Counted from the first letter of the stretch, positions 26,211 to 34,841 are shown. The stretch is DNA of 58,107 bases from Emergencia sp. (GCA_022767345.1 JALEOD010000017.1:1-58107), one strand, 5' to 3'. Numbers and translations: made by a program. The notes: generated from the letters alone by a model not told the origin.

Positions 26211-26798
26211 ATGCAAAAGAATAACAATACGGTAGAAATCAGATGGCACGGCAGAGGCGGGCAGGGCGCCAAAACAGCTTGTCTGCTGCTGGCGGATGTA
26301 GCTTTCAGCTCAGGGAAACAGGTACAGGGATTTCCTGAATACGGTCCTGAACGTATGGGCGCGCCGATTACTGCATACAACCGGATTTCCGACCATGAGA
26401 ATAAAGTACATTCAAATATTTATAACCCGGATTATGTCGTTGTCGTTGATGAGACGCTGCTCCATACAGTAGACGTGACAGCTGGGCTTTCGGAGGAAGG
26501 CGCGATTATTATTAACAGCAGTAAGGAACCTTCTGAATTAAGACCGCTGCTCCGTGGCTATCAGGGCAAGGTCTGCACAGTAGATGCGGAAAAGATTTCT
26601 ATCGCGACATTGGGAAAGAATTTTCCAAACAGCCCGATGCTTGCTGCGGTAGTAAAAGTAAGCGGTGTGGTAGAACAGAAAAAATTCCTCCAGGATATGG
26701 AAGTTTCCTTTAAGCACAAGTTTGCGACTAAGCCGGGTGTAATCGCAGGCAATATGGATGCGCTGAAAATGGCGATGAATGAAGTAAAGGTAGGTTAG
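26211..26798 (+). CDS. 2-oxoacid:ferredoxin oxidoreductase, gamma subunit
   Basis: 195 residues. The family block WHGRGGQGAKTACLLLADVA is followed by GFPEYGPERMGAPITAYNRI, as in PorG/VorG. It is the first gene of a gamma-delta-alpha-beta operon with almost no gaps, behind AGGAGG. The enzyme interconverts a 2-oxoacid plus CoA with an acyl-CoA plus CO2 using ferredoxin and TPP. The upstream Ile T-box makes a branched-chain or 2-oxobutyrate substrate more likely than pyruvate. Confidence 0.92.
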   Translation: MQKNNNTVEIRWHGRGGQGAKTACLLLADVAFSSGKQVQGFPEYGPERMGAPITAYNRISDHENKVHSNIYNPDYVVVVDETLLHTVDVTAGLSEEGAIIINSSKEPSELRPLLRGYQGKVCTVDAEKISIATLGKNFPNSPMLAAVVKVSGVVEQKKFLQDMEVSFKHKFATKPGVIAGNMDALKMAMNEVKVG

Positions 26799-26804
26799 AA
26801 TCAG

Positions 26805-27107
26805 ATGAAATTAGCAAAGAATATCAACGAGCAGAGTGCGTGGCAGGAGCTGACCGTAGGGGCAGAAATTTACGAGCCGGGCACTTCCCGATTAGTCAAT
26901 ACCGGAGAATGGAGAGTATTAACGCCTTTCTTCGATGCAGAAAAATGTAAGCACTGCATGCTTTGCGTGCCGTTTTGTCCGGACGTGTCGATTCCGGTAA
27001 AAGATGGAAGACGCCAGGATACGGATTTGTATCACTGCAAAGGCTGCGGTGTCTGTGCAAAAGTATGTCCTTTTGGGGCAATTACGATGGGAAAGGAGGA
27101 AAAGTAA
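26805..27107 (+). CDS. 2-oxoacid:ferredoxin oxidoreductase, delta subunit
   Basis: 100 residues. A small 2[4Fe-4S] ferredoxin-like subunit with CKHCMLCVPFCPD and CKGCGVCAKVCPFGAI, each with normal cluster spacing. It carries electrons from the TPP-containing beta subunit to free ferredoxin. It is separated from the gamma gene by only 6 bases and touches the alpha gene. Confidence 0.93.
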   Translation: MKLAKNINEQSAWQELTVGAEIYEPGTSRLVNTGEWRVLTPFFDAEKCKHCMLCVPFCPDVSIPVKDGRRQDTDLYHCKGCGVCAKVCPFGAITMGKEEK

Positions 27108-28295
27108 ATGGCGGTAAAAGATAGAATGAGCGGCAACGAGGCGGTTGCAGTGGCGATGAGACAGATTAACCCTGATGTGATGGGCGCTTTTCCGATTACG
27201 CCATCTACAGAGATTCCTCAGTATTTTTCTAAATACATAGCGGACGGTCTGGTTGATACAGAGTTTGTGGCGGTGGAATCCGAGCATTCCGCAATGTCAA
27301 CCTGTATCGGTGCTTCTGCAGCAGGTGCAAGAGCAATTACGGCGACATCTTCTGCAGGTCTTGCTCTGATGTGGGAGCTGCTTTATGTAGCATCTTCTTC
27401 CAGACTGCCTATCACCATGGCAGTGGTAAACCGTGCCCTGACCGGCCCGATTAATATCAACAACGACCATTCCGACTCCATGGGCTGCAGGGATGCAGGC
27501 TGGATTCAGATTTATGCAGAAAACAATCAGGAAGTTTACGACAATTACATTCAGGCAATGCCTATTGCAGAAAGCTGCCGTCTGCCGATTATGATCTGTC
27601 AGGACGGCTTTATCACAAGCCACGCTGTTGAAAATATCGAGCTTTTAGACGATGCAGATGTAAAGGCTTTTGTCGGTGAGTATCAGCCGGAAAATTATCT
27701 GTTAAAGGCAGAAAATCCGCTGGCGGTAGGACCTTACGGCGTTTCTCCGTACTATATGGAAATCAAAAAAGCCCAGGCTGAAGCCATGAAGGACGCAAAG
27801 GCAAGGATTTTGGAAGTTGCCAAAGAATACGAAAAAGTTTCCGGCAGAAAATATGGATTCTTTGAGGAATATTCCATGGAAGATGCGGAAGCTGCAGTGG
27901 TGGTTATCGGCTCTTCTGCAGGAACCGGAAAAGCAGCAGTAGACGTGCTGCGTGCAGAAGGCAAAAAAGTTGGTCTCATTAAACTGAGAGTGTTCAGGCC
28001 TTTCCCGATGGAAGAACTGGCGCAGGCACTTTCCAAGGTAAAGGCTGTGGCTGTAATGGACAAGTGCGAAGGCTTTTCTGCTTGCGGCGGCCCGGTTTTC
28101 GCAGAAACGCGAAGCGCTTTATATGACCTTCCTGAAAGACCGATGGCAGTCAACTACGTATATGGACTTGGCGGCAGAGATGTGACAATCTCCACCTATG
28201 AAGAAATTTACGACGCACTCTTTAAAATGGTAGAAACGGGTCAGGTCGGACAGGTTTACAGACATATCGGTGTTAGAGATTTGGAGGATAGATAG
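27108..28295 (+). CDS. 2-oxoacid:ferredoxin oxidoreductase, alpha subunit
   Basis: 395 residues. The pyrimidine-binding domain opens with MSGNEAVAVAMRQINPDVMGAFPITPSTE-type sequence and contains VESEHSAMSTCIGASAAGAR, the block that holds the catalytic Glu region. A transketolase C-terminal-like domain follows (GSSAGTGKAAVDVLRAEGKKVG). It begins directly after the delta stop with GGAGG inside that gene. The length fits four-subunit POR/VOR enzymes. Confidence 0.93.
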   Translation: MAVKDRMSGNEAVAVAMRQINPDVMGAFPITPSTEIPQYFSKYIADGLVDTEFVAVESEHSAMSTCIGASAAGARAITATSSAGLALMWELLYVASSSRLPITMAVVNRALTGPININNDHSDSMGCRDAGWIQIYAENNQEVYDNYIQAMPIAESCRLPIMICQDGFITSHAVENIELLDDADVKAFVGEYQPENYLLKAENPLAVGPYGVSPYYMEIKKAQAEAMKDAKARILEVAKEYEKVSGRKYGFFEEYSMEDAEAAVVVIGSSAGTGKAAVDVLRAEGKKVGLIKLRVFRPFPMEELAQALSKVKAVAVMDKCEGFSACGGPVFAETRSALYDLPERPMAVNYVYGLGGRDVTISTYEEIYDALFKMVETGQVGQVYRHIGVRDLEDR

Positions 28296-28297
28296 AC

Positions 28298-29230
28298 ATG
28301 GCTTACAGTTTAAAGACAGAATTAGAAAAGAAAAATAGATTTGTACCGGGACACAGACTTTGTGCAGGCTGCGGCGCAGGTGTGGCTGTAAACGGCGTGC
28401 TTCGCGCCCTTGACGAAGGTGACAAGGCGGTAGTTTCCAATGCGACCAGCTGTCTGGAAGTTTCCACTTTTATGTACCCTTATACAGCTTATGAAGACAG
28501 CTACATTCACAGCGCTTTTGAAAATGCTGCAGCCATGACCGGCGGTGTGGAGACTGCTTATCACGTGCTGAAAAAGAGAGGTAAAATTAAGGAGAATTAT
28601 AAGTTTATCTGTTTTGGCGGCGATGGCGGTACCTATGATATCGGTTTTCAGTCTCTTTCCGGCGCTATGGAGCGTGGACACGACATGGTTTACGTGTGCT
28701 ATGATAACGAAGCCTACATGAATACCGGTATTCAGCGTTCTTCTGCAACCCCTCGCTTTGCTGATGCGACGACCACGCCGGTAGGCAGTCAATCCTATGG
28801 AAAGGTACAGTGTAAGAAAAACCTGACAGAAATTATCGCTGCCCATAACGTGCCTTATGCAGCGCAGACAACGTTTCTTGGGGATTTCCGCGACCTGCAC
28901 AGCAAAGCACACAAAGCCATCTATACAGAAGGTCCGTGCTTTCTCAACATTCTTTCCCCTTGCCCGAGAGGCTGGAGATATGAGATGGAAGATTTAGCGG
29001 AAATCTGTAAGCTGGCTGTGGATACCTGTGTTTGGCCTCTTTACGAGATTGAACAGGGTGTGTGGAAGTTGACCTACGAGCCTGCGAAGAAGCTGCCTGT
29101 GGAACGTTTTCTCGAAAAGCAGGGCAGATTTAAGCACATGTTCGCCAAAGGAAATGAGTGGATGATCGAAGACGCGCAGAATTACGTAGACGAGCAGTGG
29201 GAAAAGCTGAAAGAAAAGTGTCAGAGATAA
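28298..29230 (+). CDS. 2-oxoacid:ferredoxin oxidoreductase, beta subunit
   Basis: 310 residues. The TPP-binding subunit has LCAGCGAGVAVNGVLRAL near the N-terminus and the GDGGTYDIGFQ ... YDNEAYMNTG motif that binds the TPP-Mg2+. Additional cysteines (C at LCAGCG and a downstream SPCPRGWR) match the cluster ligands of PorB/VorB. It ends the operon at a strong terminator. Confidence 0.93.
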   Translation: MAYSLKTELEKKNRFVPGHRLCAGCGAGVAVNGVLRALDEGDKAVVSNATSCLEVSTFMYPYTAYEDSYIHSAFENAAAMTGGVETAYHVLKKRGKIKENYKFICFGGDGGTYDIGFQSLSGAMERGHDMVYVCYDNEAYMNTGIQRSSATPRFADATTTPVGSQSYGKVQCKKNLTEIIAAHNVPYAAQTTFLGDFRDLHSKAHKAIYTEGPCFLNILSPCPRGWRYEMEDLAEICKLAVDTCVWPLYEIEQGVWKLTYEPAKKLPVERFLEKQGRFKHMFAKGNEWMIEDAQNYVDEQWEKLKEKCQR

Positions 29231-29241
29231 AACAGTTTTAA

Positions 29242-29287
29242 AAATGATCAGTTTCTATCGTATTGATAGGTACTGGTCATTTTTTTG
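29242..29287 (+). terminator. Terminator of the oxidoreductase operon
   Basis: AAAATGATCAGTTTCTATC pairs imperfectly with GATAGGTACTGGTCATTTTT and is followed by a T run. Confidence 0.85.
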
Positions 29288-29592
29288 TTATGCAGATGCG
29301 TAAAAATCCGCATTTAATACTTTCAGGAATTTTTGGTGAAAAGGTACTGGGAATACGGGGATTTCCGGCTAACAGAATGATTTTTTTAGTAAAAGACTGG
29401 TTTGCATGGACTGGATTATATGGTATATTTTTGCTTAGAATACGGCACGAAGGGAGTGAAACGGATGTTACTGGCTATTGCAGCAGCTCCATGCAGGGCT
29501 TAAGGGTGAACTTGTGTGGAGTGAATGGAAATTCACCCGAGGGCTTTGCAGTTTATTTGGAAAAAATCTGAATGAAAAAGGAGCAAAGTCTG
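29288..29592. other. Non-coding gap upstream of the MFS gene
   Basis: No convincing gene; a 102-codon frame crosses it but lacks a ribosome site and starts inside the terminator. A GGGTGAA...TTCACCC hairpin near 29507-29541, just before the MFS ribosome site, may be a leader structure. I do not recognise a riboswitch class. Confidence 0.4.
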
Positions 29593-30915
29593 ATGAATAA
29601 TTTAAAAATGATATGTAAGGAACTTCACAGTTTCCTAATTTTGTGGTCTACCCAGTCCTTGTCGCTTTTGGGAAGCTCCATGACCAGTTTCGCGCTGATT
29701 TTGTGGACATACCAAGAGAAGGGTTCTGCTCTGACAACGGCGCTTTTGTCGGTGTGTTCATATGCGCCTTATATCGCTATGAGCATTTTCGCAGGAGCGC
29801 TCAGCGATAAGTGGAGCAAAAAACTGACGCTGCTTGCCAGCGACAGCTTTGCGGCAATCTGTACGGTGGCAGTGCTTGCCCTTTTAGGGACAGGACAGCT
29901 TCAAATCTGGCACCTTTACGCACTGAACGCATTGAACGGACTCATGGGAACGGTGCAGCAGCCGGCAATGGATGTGACGATTACTTTGCTTGTGCCAAAG
30001 AAGCATTACCAAAGGATATCGGGTTTGCGGTCACTATCCGGTTCGGTAGTAAATATTCTGACGCCGGTGGCGGCGACAACATTGTATGCGCTCTTTGGAC
30101 TGTCCGCTGTGATCTACTTTGATCTAGCGACATTTCTATGCGCCTTTGTGACACTGTGCCTATGGATTAAAATTCCCGCGGCCGGTGATGGACCTGAGGA
30201 GAAAGAGTCGCTGATTGAATCTGCAAAGGCGGGGCTCTCCTATTTGTGGAGCAATAGGGGAATTCTCGACTTAATGCTGTTTCTGGCGGCCATTAATCTG
30301 ACTGCGTCTATGTATAATGCGGCGTTTCCCGCCATGCTGCTTTCCAGAGCAGGAGGAGGTGAAACCGCTCTTGCGGCGGTCAATACGGCAACGGGTCTTG
30401 CAATGGTGGCTGGCAGTATCGCAGTTTCACTTCTGCCGGAACCAAAGAGCCGAATTCGCGTTATCTGCAATACACTGCTTTTATCCATGAGCACGGAGAA
30501 TTTTATTCTCGCTTTCGGCAGCTCGGTGCCGGTGTGGTGTATTGGAGGAGTGCTTGGCTGGATTTGGATTCCCATTATGAACGCCAACATGGACGTAGTG
30601 ATGCGCAGCTTTATTCCTGCCCAAATGCAGGGAAGAGTATATGCCGCGAGAAATACGCTGCAATTTTTTACCATACCCATCGGCTATTTGCTGGGAGGGC
30701 TGCTGGTCGACAGAGTATTTGAGCCGTTTATGGCATTGCAGTATTCTGGGGCTTCTGATGGTGCCGGCAGTACTGCCGCCATGTGGTGCAGTCTGTTCGG
30801 CAGCGGAAAGGGCTCGGGCGCAGCGCTGTTCTTCTTTGTCATTGGTATATTAGGTGTGGCAACCTGTTTGGCATTTCGCAGGGATAAGCATATTTGGAAA
30901 CTGGAGGAGAGATAG
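29593..30915 (+). CDS. MFS transporter, macrolide-exporter (MefA-like) type
   Basis: 440 residues with about twelve membrane helices. The N-terminal helix block LILWSTQSLSLLGSSMTSFALILW and the loop ALSDKWSKKLTLLASD match the MFS_3/MefA group of drug exporters. ATG 29593 is placed 9 bases behind AAAGGAG; an ATG seven codons earlier precedes the ribosome site. The substrate is unknown. It stands alone and ends at a strong terminator. Confidence 0.85.
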   Translation: MNNLKMICKELHSFLILWSTQSLSLLGSSMTSFALILWTYQEKGSALTTALLSVCSYAPYIAMSIFAGALSDKWSKKLTLLASDSFAAICTVAVLALLGTGQLQIWHLYALNALNGLMGTVQQPAMDVTITLLVPKKHYQRISGLRSLSGSVVNILTPVAATTLYALFGLSAVIYFDLATFLCAFVTLCLWIKIPAAGDGPEEKESLIESAKAGLSYLWSNRGILDLMLFLAAINLTASMYNAAFPAMLLSRAGGGETALAAVNTATGLAMVAGSIAVSLLPEPKSRIRVICNTLLLSMSTENFILAFGSSVPVWCIGGVLGWIWIPIMNANMDVVMRSFIPAQMQGRVYAARNTLQFFTIPIGYLLGGLLVDRVFEPFMALQYSGASDGAGSTAAMWCSLFGSGKGSGAALFFFVIGILGVATCLAFRRDKHIWKLEER

Positions 30916-30930
30916 AGTATAAATGAAAAA

Positions 30931-30985
30931 GGCGCTGTCGCGAAGTTTGACTGATTAGTCGACTAGAGCGACAGCGCCCTCTTTT
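30931..30985 (+). terminator. Terminator of the MFS gene
   Basis: An 11-bp perfect stem, GGCGCTGTCGC with GCGACAGCGCC, with a 26-base loop, then CTCTTTTTT. Confidence 0.9.
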
Positions 30986-31083
30986 TTATGAAGCATAGAG
31001 ATTTTGGCGTGGCTGGTACATTTCTGCTGATATAGTAGAGAAAATATAATTAACGCTGGTAAATTTTTTTTAGATAAAAGCAA

Positions 31084-31117
31084 TCTGAACAGATAGGATT
31101 TATCTGTTCAGACTTTT
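31084..31117 (+). terminator. Orphan terminator
   Basis: A 12-bp perfect stem (TCTGAACAGATA with TATCTGTTCAGA), loop GGATT, then CTTTTTCC. No gene ends just upstream on the plus strand, so the gene it served may have been lost. The rest of 30986-31272 shows nothing I can name. Confidence 0.7.
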
Positions 31118-31272
31118 TCCGAGCAAAGAAGGGCGCCGCCGAAATGGGGAAATTACAAGGCTAATATGGCGTAGATAGAAATACAGACAGCCATTCTTTA
31201 CTGGTACTTCCATTGGCACGGGTTTTGCTTCTTAATGAAATCATAGAATTGCAACATCAAGGAGGGAATGAA

Positions 31273-31682
31273 ATGATTATCAGTGTAATTAAGGAAATCA
31301 AACCCTATGAGAACAGAGTGGCGGCGACTCCCACTGCGGTAGGCGAGCTGGTGAGGAGAGGTCATGTCGTATTGGTAGAAAAAGGTGCAGGCATGGGAAG
31401 CTGTTTTTCAGATGAAGAATATAAAGCTGCAGGTGCGGAGATTGTGGAGACCGAGGAGGCATGGAAAAGAGGTGAGCTAATTTATAAAGTAAAAGAAATT
31501 TTTCCGGAAGAATATCATTACATAGATGATAAGAAAATTATCTTTACATACATCCATTCTAACGCACATCTGGATCAGACCGAGTATTTGCTTTCTTCCG
31601 GCTGCACAAGTATTGCTTATGAAAATGTCATTGCGCCTGATGGAACTTTTCCTCTGTTAGCGCCAATGAGTGAACTTGCCGG
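31273..31682 (+). pseudogene. ald: Alanine dehydrogenase, N-terminal fragment
   Basis: About 135 codons match the start of alanine dehydrogenase: IISVIKEIKPYENRVAATPT, the catalytic-Lys block VLVEKGAGMGS, GELIYKVKEI, and YENVIAPDG...LLAPMSELAGK. A good AGGAGG precedes ATG 31273, so it was once an ordinary gene. After LAGK the sequence stops matching; the NAD-binding domain (about 230 residues) is absent and the frame ends at 31743 in unrelated residues. The junction is shared with the racemase fragment downstream. Confidence 0.85.
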
Positions 31683-31885
31683 CAAGGGAGGTACGTCAGG
31701 AAATCTTAGGGACGGTAATGGAGGGGATGAAAGCCTGTCCTGATATGGGAGCGATTCTTTTAGAATGTACGGATTTGCCGCCTTTCGGCAGTGCGATTCA
31801 GGAGGCAACAGGTCTTCCTGTATTTGATTTCAACTCTATGATGGGTATTATGGCAGCAGCCTTGGGCGAACATCGTTTGTATTGA
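31683..31885 (+). pseudogene. Aspartate/glutamate racemase family protein, C-terminal fragment
   Basis: In a different frame from the ald fragment, about 65 codons read REVRQEIL...KACPDMGAILLECTDLPPF...IQEATGLPVFDFNSMMGIM. LECTDLPPF with its cysteine is the C-terminal catalytic block of the Asp/Glu racemase family. The N-terminal two thirds is missing. The sequence joins the ald fragment within a few bases of 31680, indicating one deletion that fused two neighbouring genes out of frame. Confidence 0.8.
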
Positions 31886-31928
31886 TGTTATATCCTTTTG
31901 TAATGGTGTGTACAATATGTGAATGTCA

Positions 31929-31958
31929 GGTGGTCAGATTGTTCTGACCACCTTTTTT
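31929..31958 (+). terminator. Terminator after the racemase fragment
   Basis: A 10-bp perfect stem, GGTGGTCAGA with TCTGACCACC, loop TTGT, then TTTTTT. It would also lie downstream of the metY remnant on the minus strand. Confidence 0.88.
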
Positions 31959-31962
31959 AGTT

Positions 31963-32262
31963 TTATTTCACCGCATTAAAACCGCCTTCCAAGTCAGCGA
32001 TGATATCATCGATATGCTCTGTGCCGATGGAAAGCCGAATGGTATTCTGTTTGATGCCCTGGTCTGCCAGTTCTTTTTCACTCAGCTGGCTGTGAGTAGT
32101 GGTAGCAGGGTGAATGACCAGGCTTTTGACGTCTGCCACGTTTGCCAGCAGCGAGAAAATCTGCAGGTTGTCGATAAACTTGTGGGCTTCAGCGACGCCG
32201 CCTTTTATCTCAAAGGTAAAGATGGAAGCGCCGCCATTTGGGAAATACCTCTGAATCTCTTT
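31963..32262 (-). pseudogene. metY: O-acetylhomoserine sulfhydrylase (MetY), C-terminal fragment
   Basis: Read on the minus strand, about 98 codons give FPNGGASIFTFEIKGG, then FSLLANVADVKSLVIHPATT, THSQLSEKEL and NTIRLSIGTEHIDDIIADL before a TAA. These are the C-terminal blocks of the Cys/Met-metabolism PLP enzymes of the MetY type. The N-terminal about 330 residues, including the PLP lysine, are absent; similarity stops near 32262, 80 bases before the fic gene. It was probably cut when the fic DNA arrived. Confidence 0.85.
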
Positions 32263-32343
32263 TGAACTAATATTTAAAATTTAGCTTGTTTTTTTGAATA
32301 ATATGGCGTATTATAGGTAATATATCAAAAAGGAGGTGGTGTT

Positions 32344-33561
32344 TTGAAAAGTAAAGAGTATGTATTGCTGAAAAGTCTATATTATGACCATAAAGAAGAA
32401 TACGAAGAGCTTTATGAGAGCAGATTCAATTCAAGTGAATGCGTGCATCTGAAGTTTTCAATTGCTGATAACCCTGCGTTCTTTTTGGAAACACCTGAAC
32501 TGATGAAGAAGGTGATAGAGATTACCAGACTTGATAAAGAGATTTCTCAATTATCACATGCGCTTCCGGGCATTGCATTGAAACAGTATATAAACAAATG
32601 CCTGATTGATGAAATTGTTATCACGAATAACATAGAAGGCGTTCACAGTACAAGAAAAGAAATCGGAGAAATACTGGATGACCTGGAAGGGAAAAGTAAT
32701 AAAAGATTTTTTGGTTTGGTTAATAAATATATTGCGTTAATTACAGGAAACGATTTATCAATAATGGATAGTCGTGATATCAGAGCCCTTTATGACGAAA
32801 TGTTTCTTTCTGAAATTATTGAGGAAGATCCAAAGGACGCGCCCGATGGGGAGATATTCAGAAAGGATCATGTTGATGTTGTAGATCCGACACAAAAGGT
32901 AATTCATCATGGCTTATATCCGGAGAGTAAAATAGTCAGCAGTATGGACGATGCCATAAATATTCTAAATGATGCCGGTATTGAACCGTTATTCAGGATA
33001 GCAATATTTCATTACTTGTTCGGATATATTCATCCATTCTACAACGGCAATGGCCGTTTGAACAGATTTATAAGCAGCTATTATCTTGCAGACACGCTTG
33101 AATCAATTATGGGATACCGCCTGTCCTACACGATAAAAGAAAACATAAATAAGTATTACAAGAGCTTTAAGATAGTGAATGAAGAAGTGAATAAAGGTGA
33201 TATCACACCGTTTATTTCCACCTATCTCGATTTTATTAAAGAGTCCGCCGTGAATCTGAGAGATGGTCTGGTTGAGAAGGCAAAGAGACTGGAATTGTTT
33301 TCAAAGCAGCTTGCGTCACTGCCATATGGCAATGAGGGAAAATACAACCGCCTGTATTACTGTTTACTGCAGGCTTCTCTGTTTTCAGACATTGGAATTT
33401 CAACCGGGGAACTGTTACAATGCTTAAATGTAAGCAGGCCCACTTTGCAAAAACGTTTGAATGAAATTCATAAGTACAATCTTCTGATTACAGAAAAACG
33501 TGATTTGAATAAATTCTATCAGTTGAATCTAGATACTCTGATGGATATGATTCAAGACTAA
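32344..33561 (+). CDS. Fic-domain protein
   Basis: 405 residues. The central Fic domain holds a full active-site loop, HPFYNGNGRLNRF, so AMP transfer to a protein hydroxyl is chemically possible. Upstream, TNNIEGVHSTRKEI resembles the Fic N-terminal region of large stand-alone Fic proteins. The last 75 residues form a winged helix (GISTGELLQCLNVSRPTLQKRL), so it may bind DNA and regulate its own gene. The start is TTG behind a strong AAAGGAGG. The gene is more AT-rich than its neighbours and sits in a decayed zone, which suggests transfer. Confidence 0.9.
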   Translation: MKSKEYVLLKSLYYDHKEEYEELYESRFNSSECVHLKFSIADNPAFFLETPELMKKVIEITRLDKEISQLSHALPGIALKQYINKCLIDEIVITNNIEGVHSTRKEIGEILDDLEGKSNKRFFGLVNKYIALITGNDLSIMDSRDIRALYDEMFLSEIIEEDPKDAPDGEIFRKDHVDVVDPTQKVIHHGLYPESKIVSSMDDAINILNDAGIEPLFRIAIFHYLFGYIHPFYNGNGRLNRFISSYYLADTLESIMGYRLSYTIKENINKYYKSFKIVNEEVNKGDITPFISTYLDFIKESAVNLRDGLVEKAKRLELFSKQLASLPYGNEGKYNRLYYCLLQASLFSDIGISTGELLQCLNVSRPTLQKRLNEIHKYNLLITEKRDLNKFYQLNLDTLMDMIQD

Positions 33562-33570
33562 AATATCAGG

Positions 33571-33600
33571 GTCGCTGCGCGTATGCGCGGCGGCTTTTAT
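33571..33600 (+). terminator. Terminator of the fic gene
   Basis: GTCGCTGCGC pairs with GCGCGGCGGC around GTAT, followed by TTTTAT. Confidence 0.7.
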
Positions 33601-33803
33601 AATGTCCTGATTTAAGTGTCCTGAACCATTCCATGAGTGTTTCTTTTTTTTATCAACTTTTTTTTCGTCATGACACTTTCTGTCCTTCTCATCCGCTACA
33701 ATGATATTAGCAAAGGTGCAGGAAACCTGATGCACACGGCAGCCGCTTCTGATACAGACAAGCGGTAGAAATTCGCAGTACGAACTACAGGAGGATGAAC
33801 ATA

Positions 33804-34418
33804 ATGAAGAAATTAGTAACTTTAATCTTAACGATAGCTTTCACCGCAGTTATGACGGCAGGGCTTGCGGCATGCGAAAGCAGTCCGGGCCCGTCTGAAA
33901 CAACGGATGCATTTCTGCAAGCGATGAAAGAAAAGGACACGGAAACCATAAAAACAGTCTATACAGGCGATATGCCGGCCTTTCTGGATTCTGACGAAAT
34001 CAATGCGCTGGACGATTTTACCCGTGAGATGGTAGAGGCGCTGCTTCCGAAAGCGCTGGATTTTGATTATGAGATCCAGGAAGAGACCATAAATGATGAT
34101 AAGGCAGAGGTAAAGGTGAAACTCAGTACCTATGAACTGGGCGACGCTTTCCTGGAAGTCTACGAAAAGTTTTTGCTGACAGCGTATGCCGCCTACGGAG
34201 ACGATGCACTTGAAATGGATGATGCAGAAATGGAAGCCGGTTTTTCGGAGCTTTTCAATGAGGCGCTGGATAAACTGAAGCATAAAGGCTACGAACAGGC
34301 CGTGATCCTTTTTCTGACAGAGAAGGATGGAAAATGGAAAGTGGATGAAATTGACAGTGAGTCGGACTTTTACAATGCGTTCCTCGGCGGATTTAACGAG
34401 GCGATGGAGGATATGTAA
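33804..34418 (+). CDS. Small lipoprotein (DUF5105/DUF4878-like)
   Basis: 204 residues. A signal peptide with the lipobox LAAC near residue 24 predicts lipid anchoring on the outer face of the membrane. The rest is acidic, and the motif TTDAFLQAMKEKDTETIKTVY opens an NTF2-like fold typical of DUF4878/DUF5105 lipoproteins; a WKVDEIDSES strand ends it. ATG 33804 has AGGAGG 9 bases upstream, whereas the ATG at 33795 abuts it. The function is unknown. Confidence 0.8.
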   Translation: MKKLVTLILTIAFTAVMTAGLAACESSPGPSETTDAFLQAMKEKDTETIKTVYTGDMPAFLDSDEINALDDFTREMVEALLPKALDFDYEIQEETINDDKAEVKVKLSTYELGDAFLEVYEKFLLTAYAAYGDDALEMDDAEMEAGFSELFNEALDKLKHKGYEQAVILFLTEKDGKWKVDEIDSESDFYNAFLGGFNEAMEDM

Positions 34419-34474
34419 CGGGCAGCGGTATAAGGTTTCCTGCAAGACGCTGATCAGAAAAGAAGGAGGACGCA

Positions 34475-34693
34475 ATGAAGAAAAGGTGTACAAAATGCGG
34501 CGCCATGGACGGCGCGGATCAGACCTGCTGGCTCTGGGGCTACAGCGGTGATACGCTGCCGGTATTCTTAAACGGCATCACGCAGGATGAGGCTTTTTAT
34601 AACATACAGGATTGGTCTGATGTCTGTGTGGAAGGGTATTTTTATCGGAGTGATACAGGCGATTTAACCATTGATGTGGATCGCATAGAATAG
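34475..34693 (+). CDS. Small CxxC protein of unknown function
   Basis: 72 residues opening with a CTKCG half zinc ribbon, followed by WLWGYSGDTLPVFLNG and an acidic C-terminus. It has GAAGGAGG before the start and sits between the lipoprotein and zinc-ribbon genes with small gaps. I do not recognise the family. Confidence 0.6.
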   Translation: MKKRCTKCGAMDGADQTCWLWGYSGDTLPVFLNGITQDEAFYNIQDWSDVCVEGYFYRSDTGDLTIDVDRIE

Positions 34694-34703
34694 GAGGCTT
34701 GCT

Positions 34704-34841
34704 ATGGAGAAGAAAATCTGTGAAAACTGCGGAGCAGCAGTAAAGGAGGACCAGAGATTCTGTACGGCGTGTGGAGAATGTCTGACGGATGCCCTTTGCC
34801 CGGATGGAATCCGCAGCTGCTTCTGGGCGCCGTTGTCATAG
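34704..34841 (+). pseudogene. Frameshifted zinc-ribbon membrane protein
   Basis: ATG 34704 follows TAGGAGG and reads a zinc ribbon (ICENCGAAVKEDQRFCTACGE) for about 28 codons, then stops at codon 46. In the +1 frame the sequence continues as PGWNPQLLLGAVVIEGLLVCVALSPFLL, a clear membrane helix. The normal product would be a zinc ribbon joined to a membrane helix, so a one-base change near 34790 probably broke it. Sequence from about 34900 to 35130 has no recognisable continuation. Confidence 0.65.

Noticed and set aside
26211-29230. Assignment as pyruvate:ferredoxin oxidoreductase
   Set aside because: Four-subunit enzymes of this type cannot be split into pyruvate, 2-oxoisovalerate or 2-oxoglutarate forms by eye. 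The Ile T-box argues against a purely pyruvate role, so I left the substrate open.
29263-29571. Plus-strand frame of 102 codons between the oxidoreductase operon and the MFS gene
   Set aside because: It starts within a terminator stem, lacks a ribosome site and has no domain.
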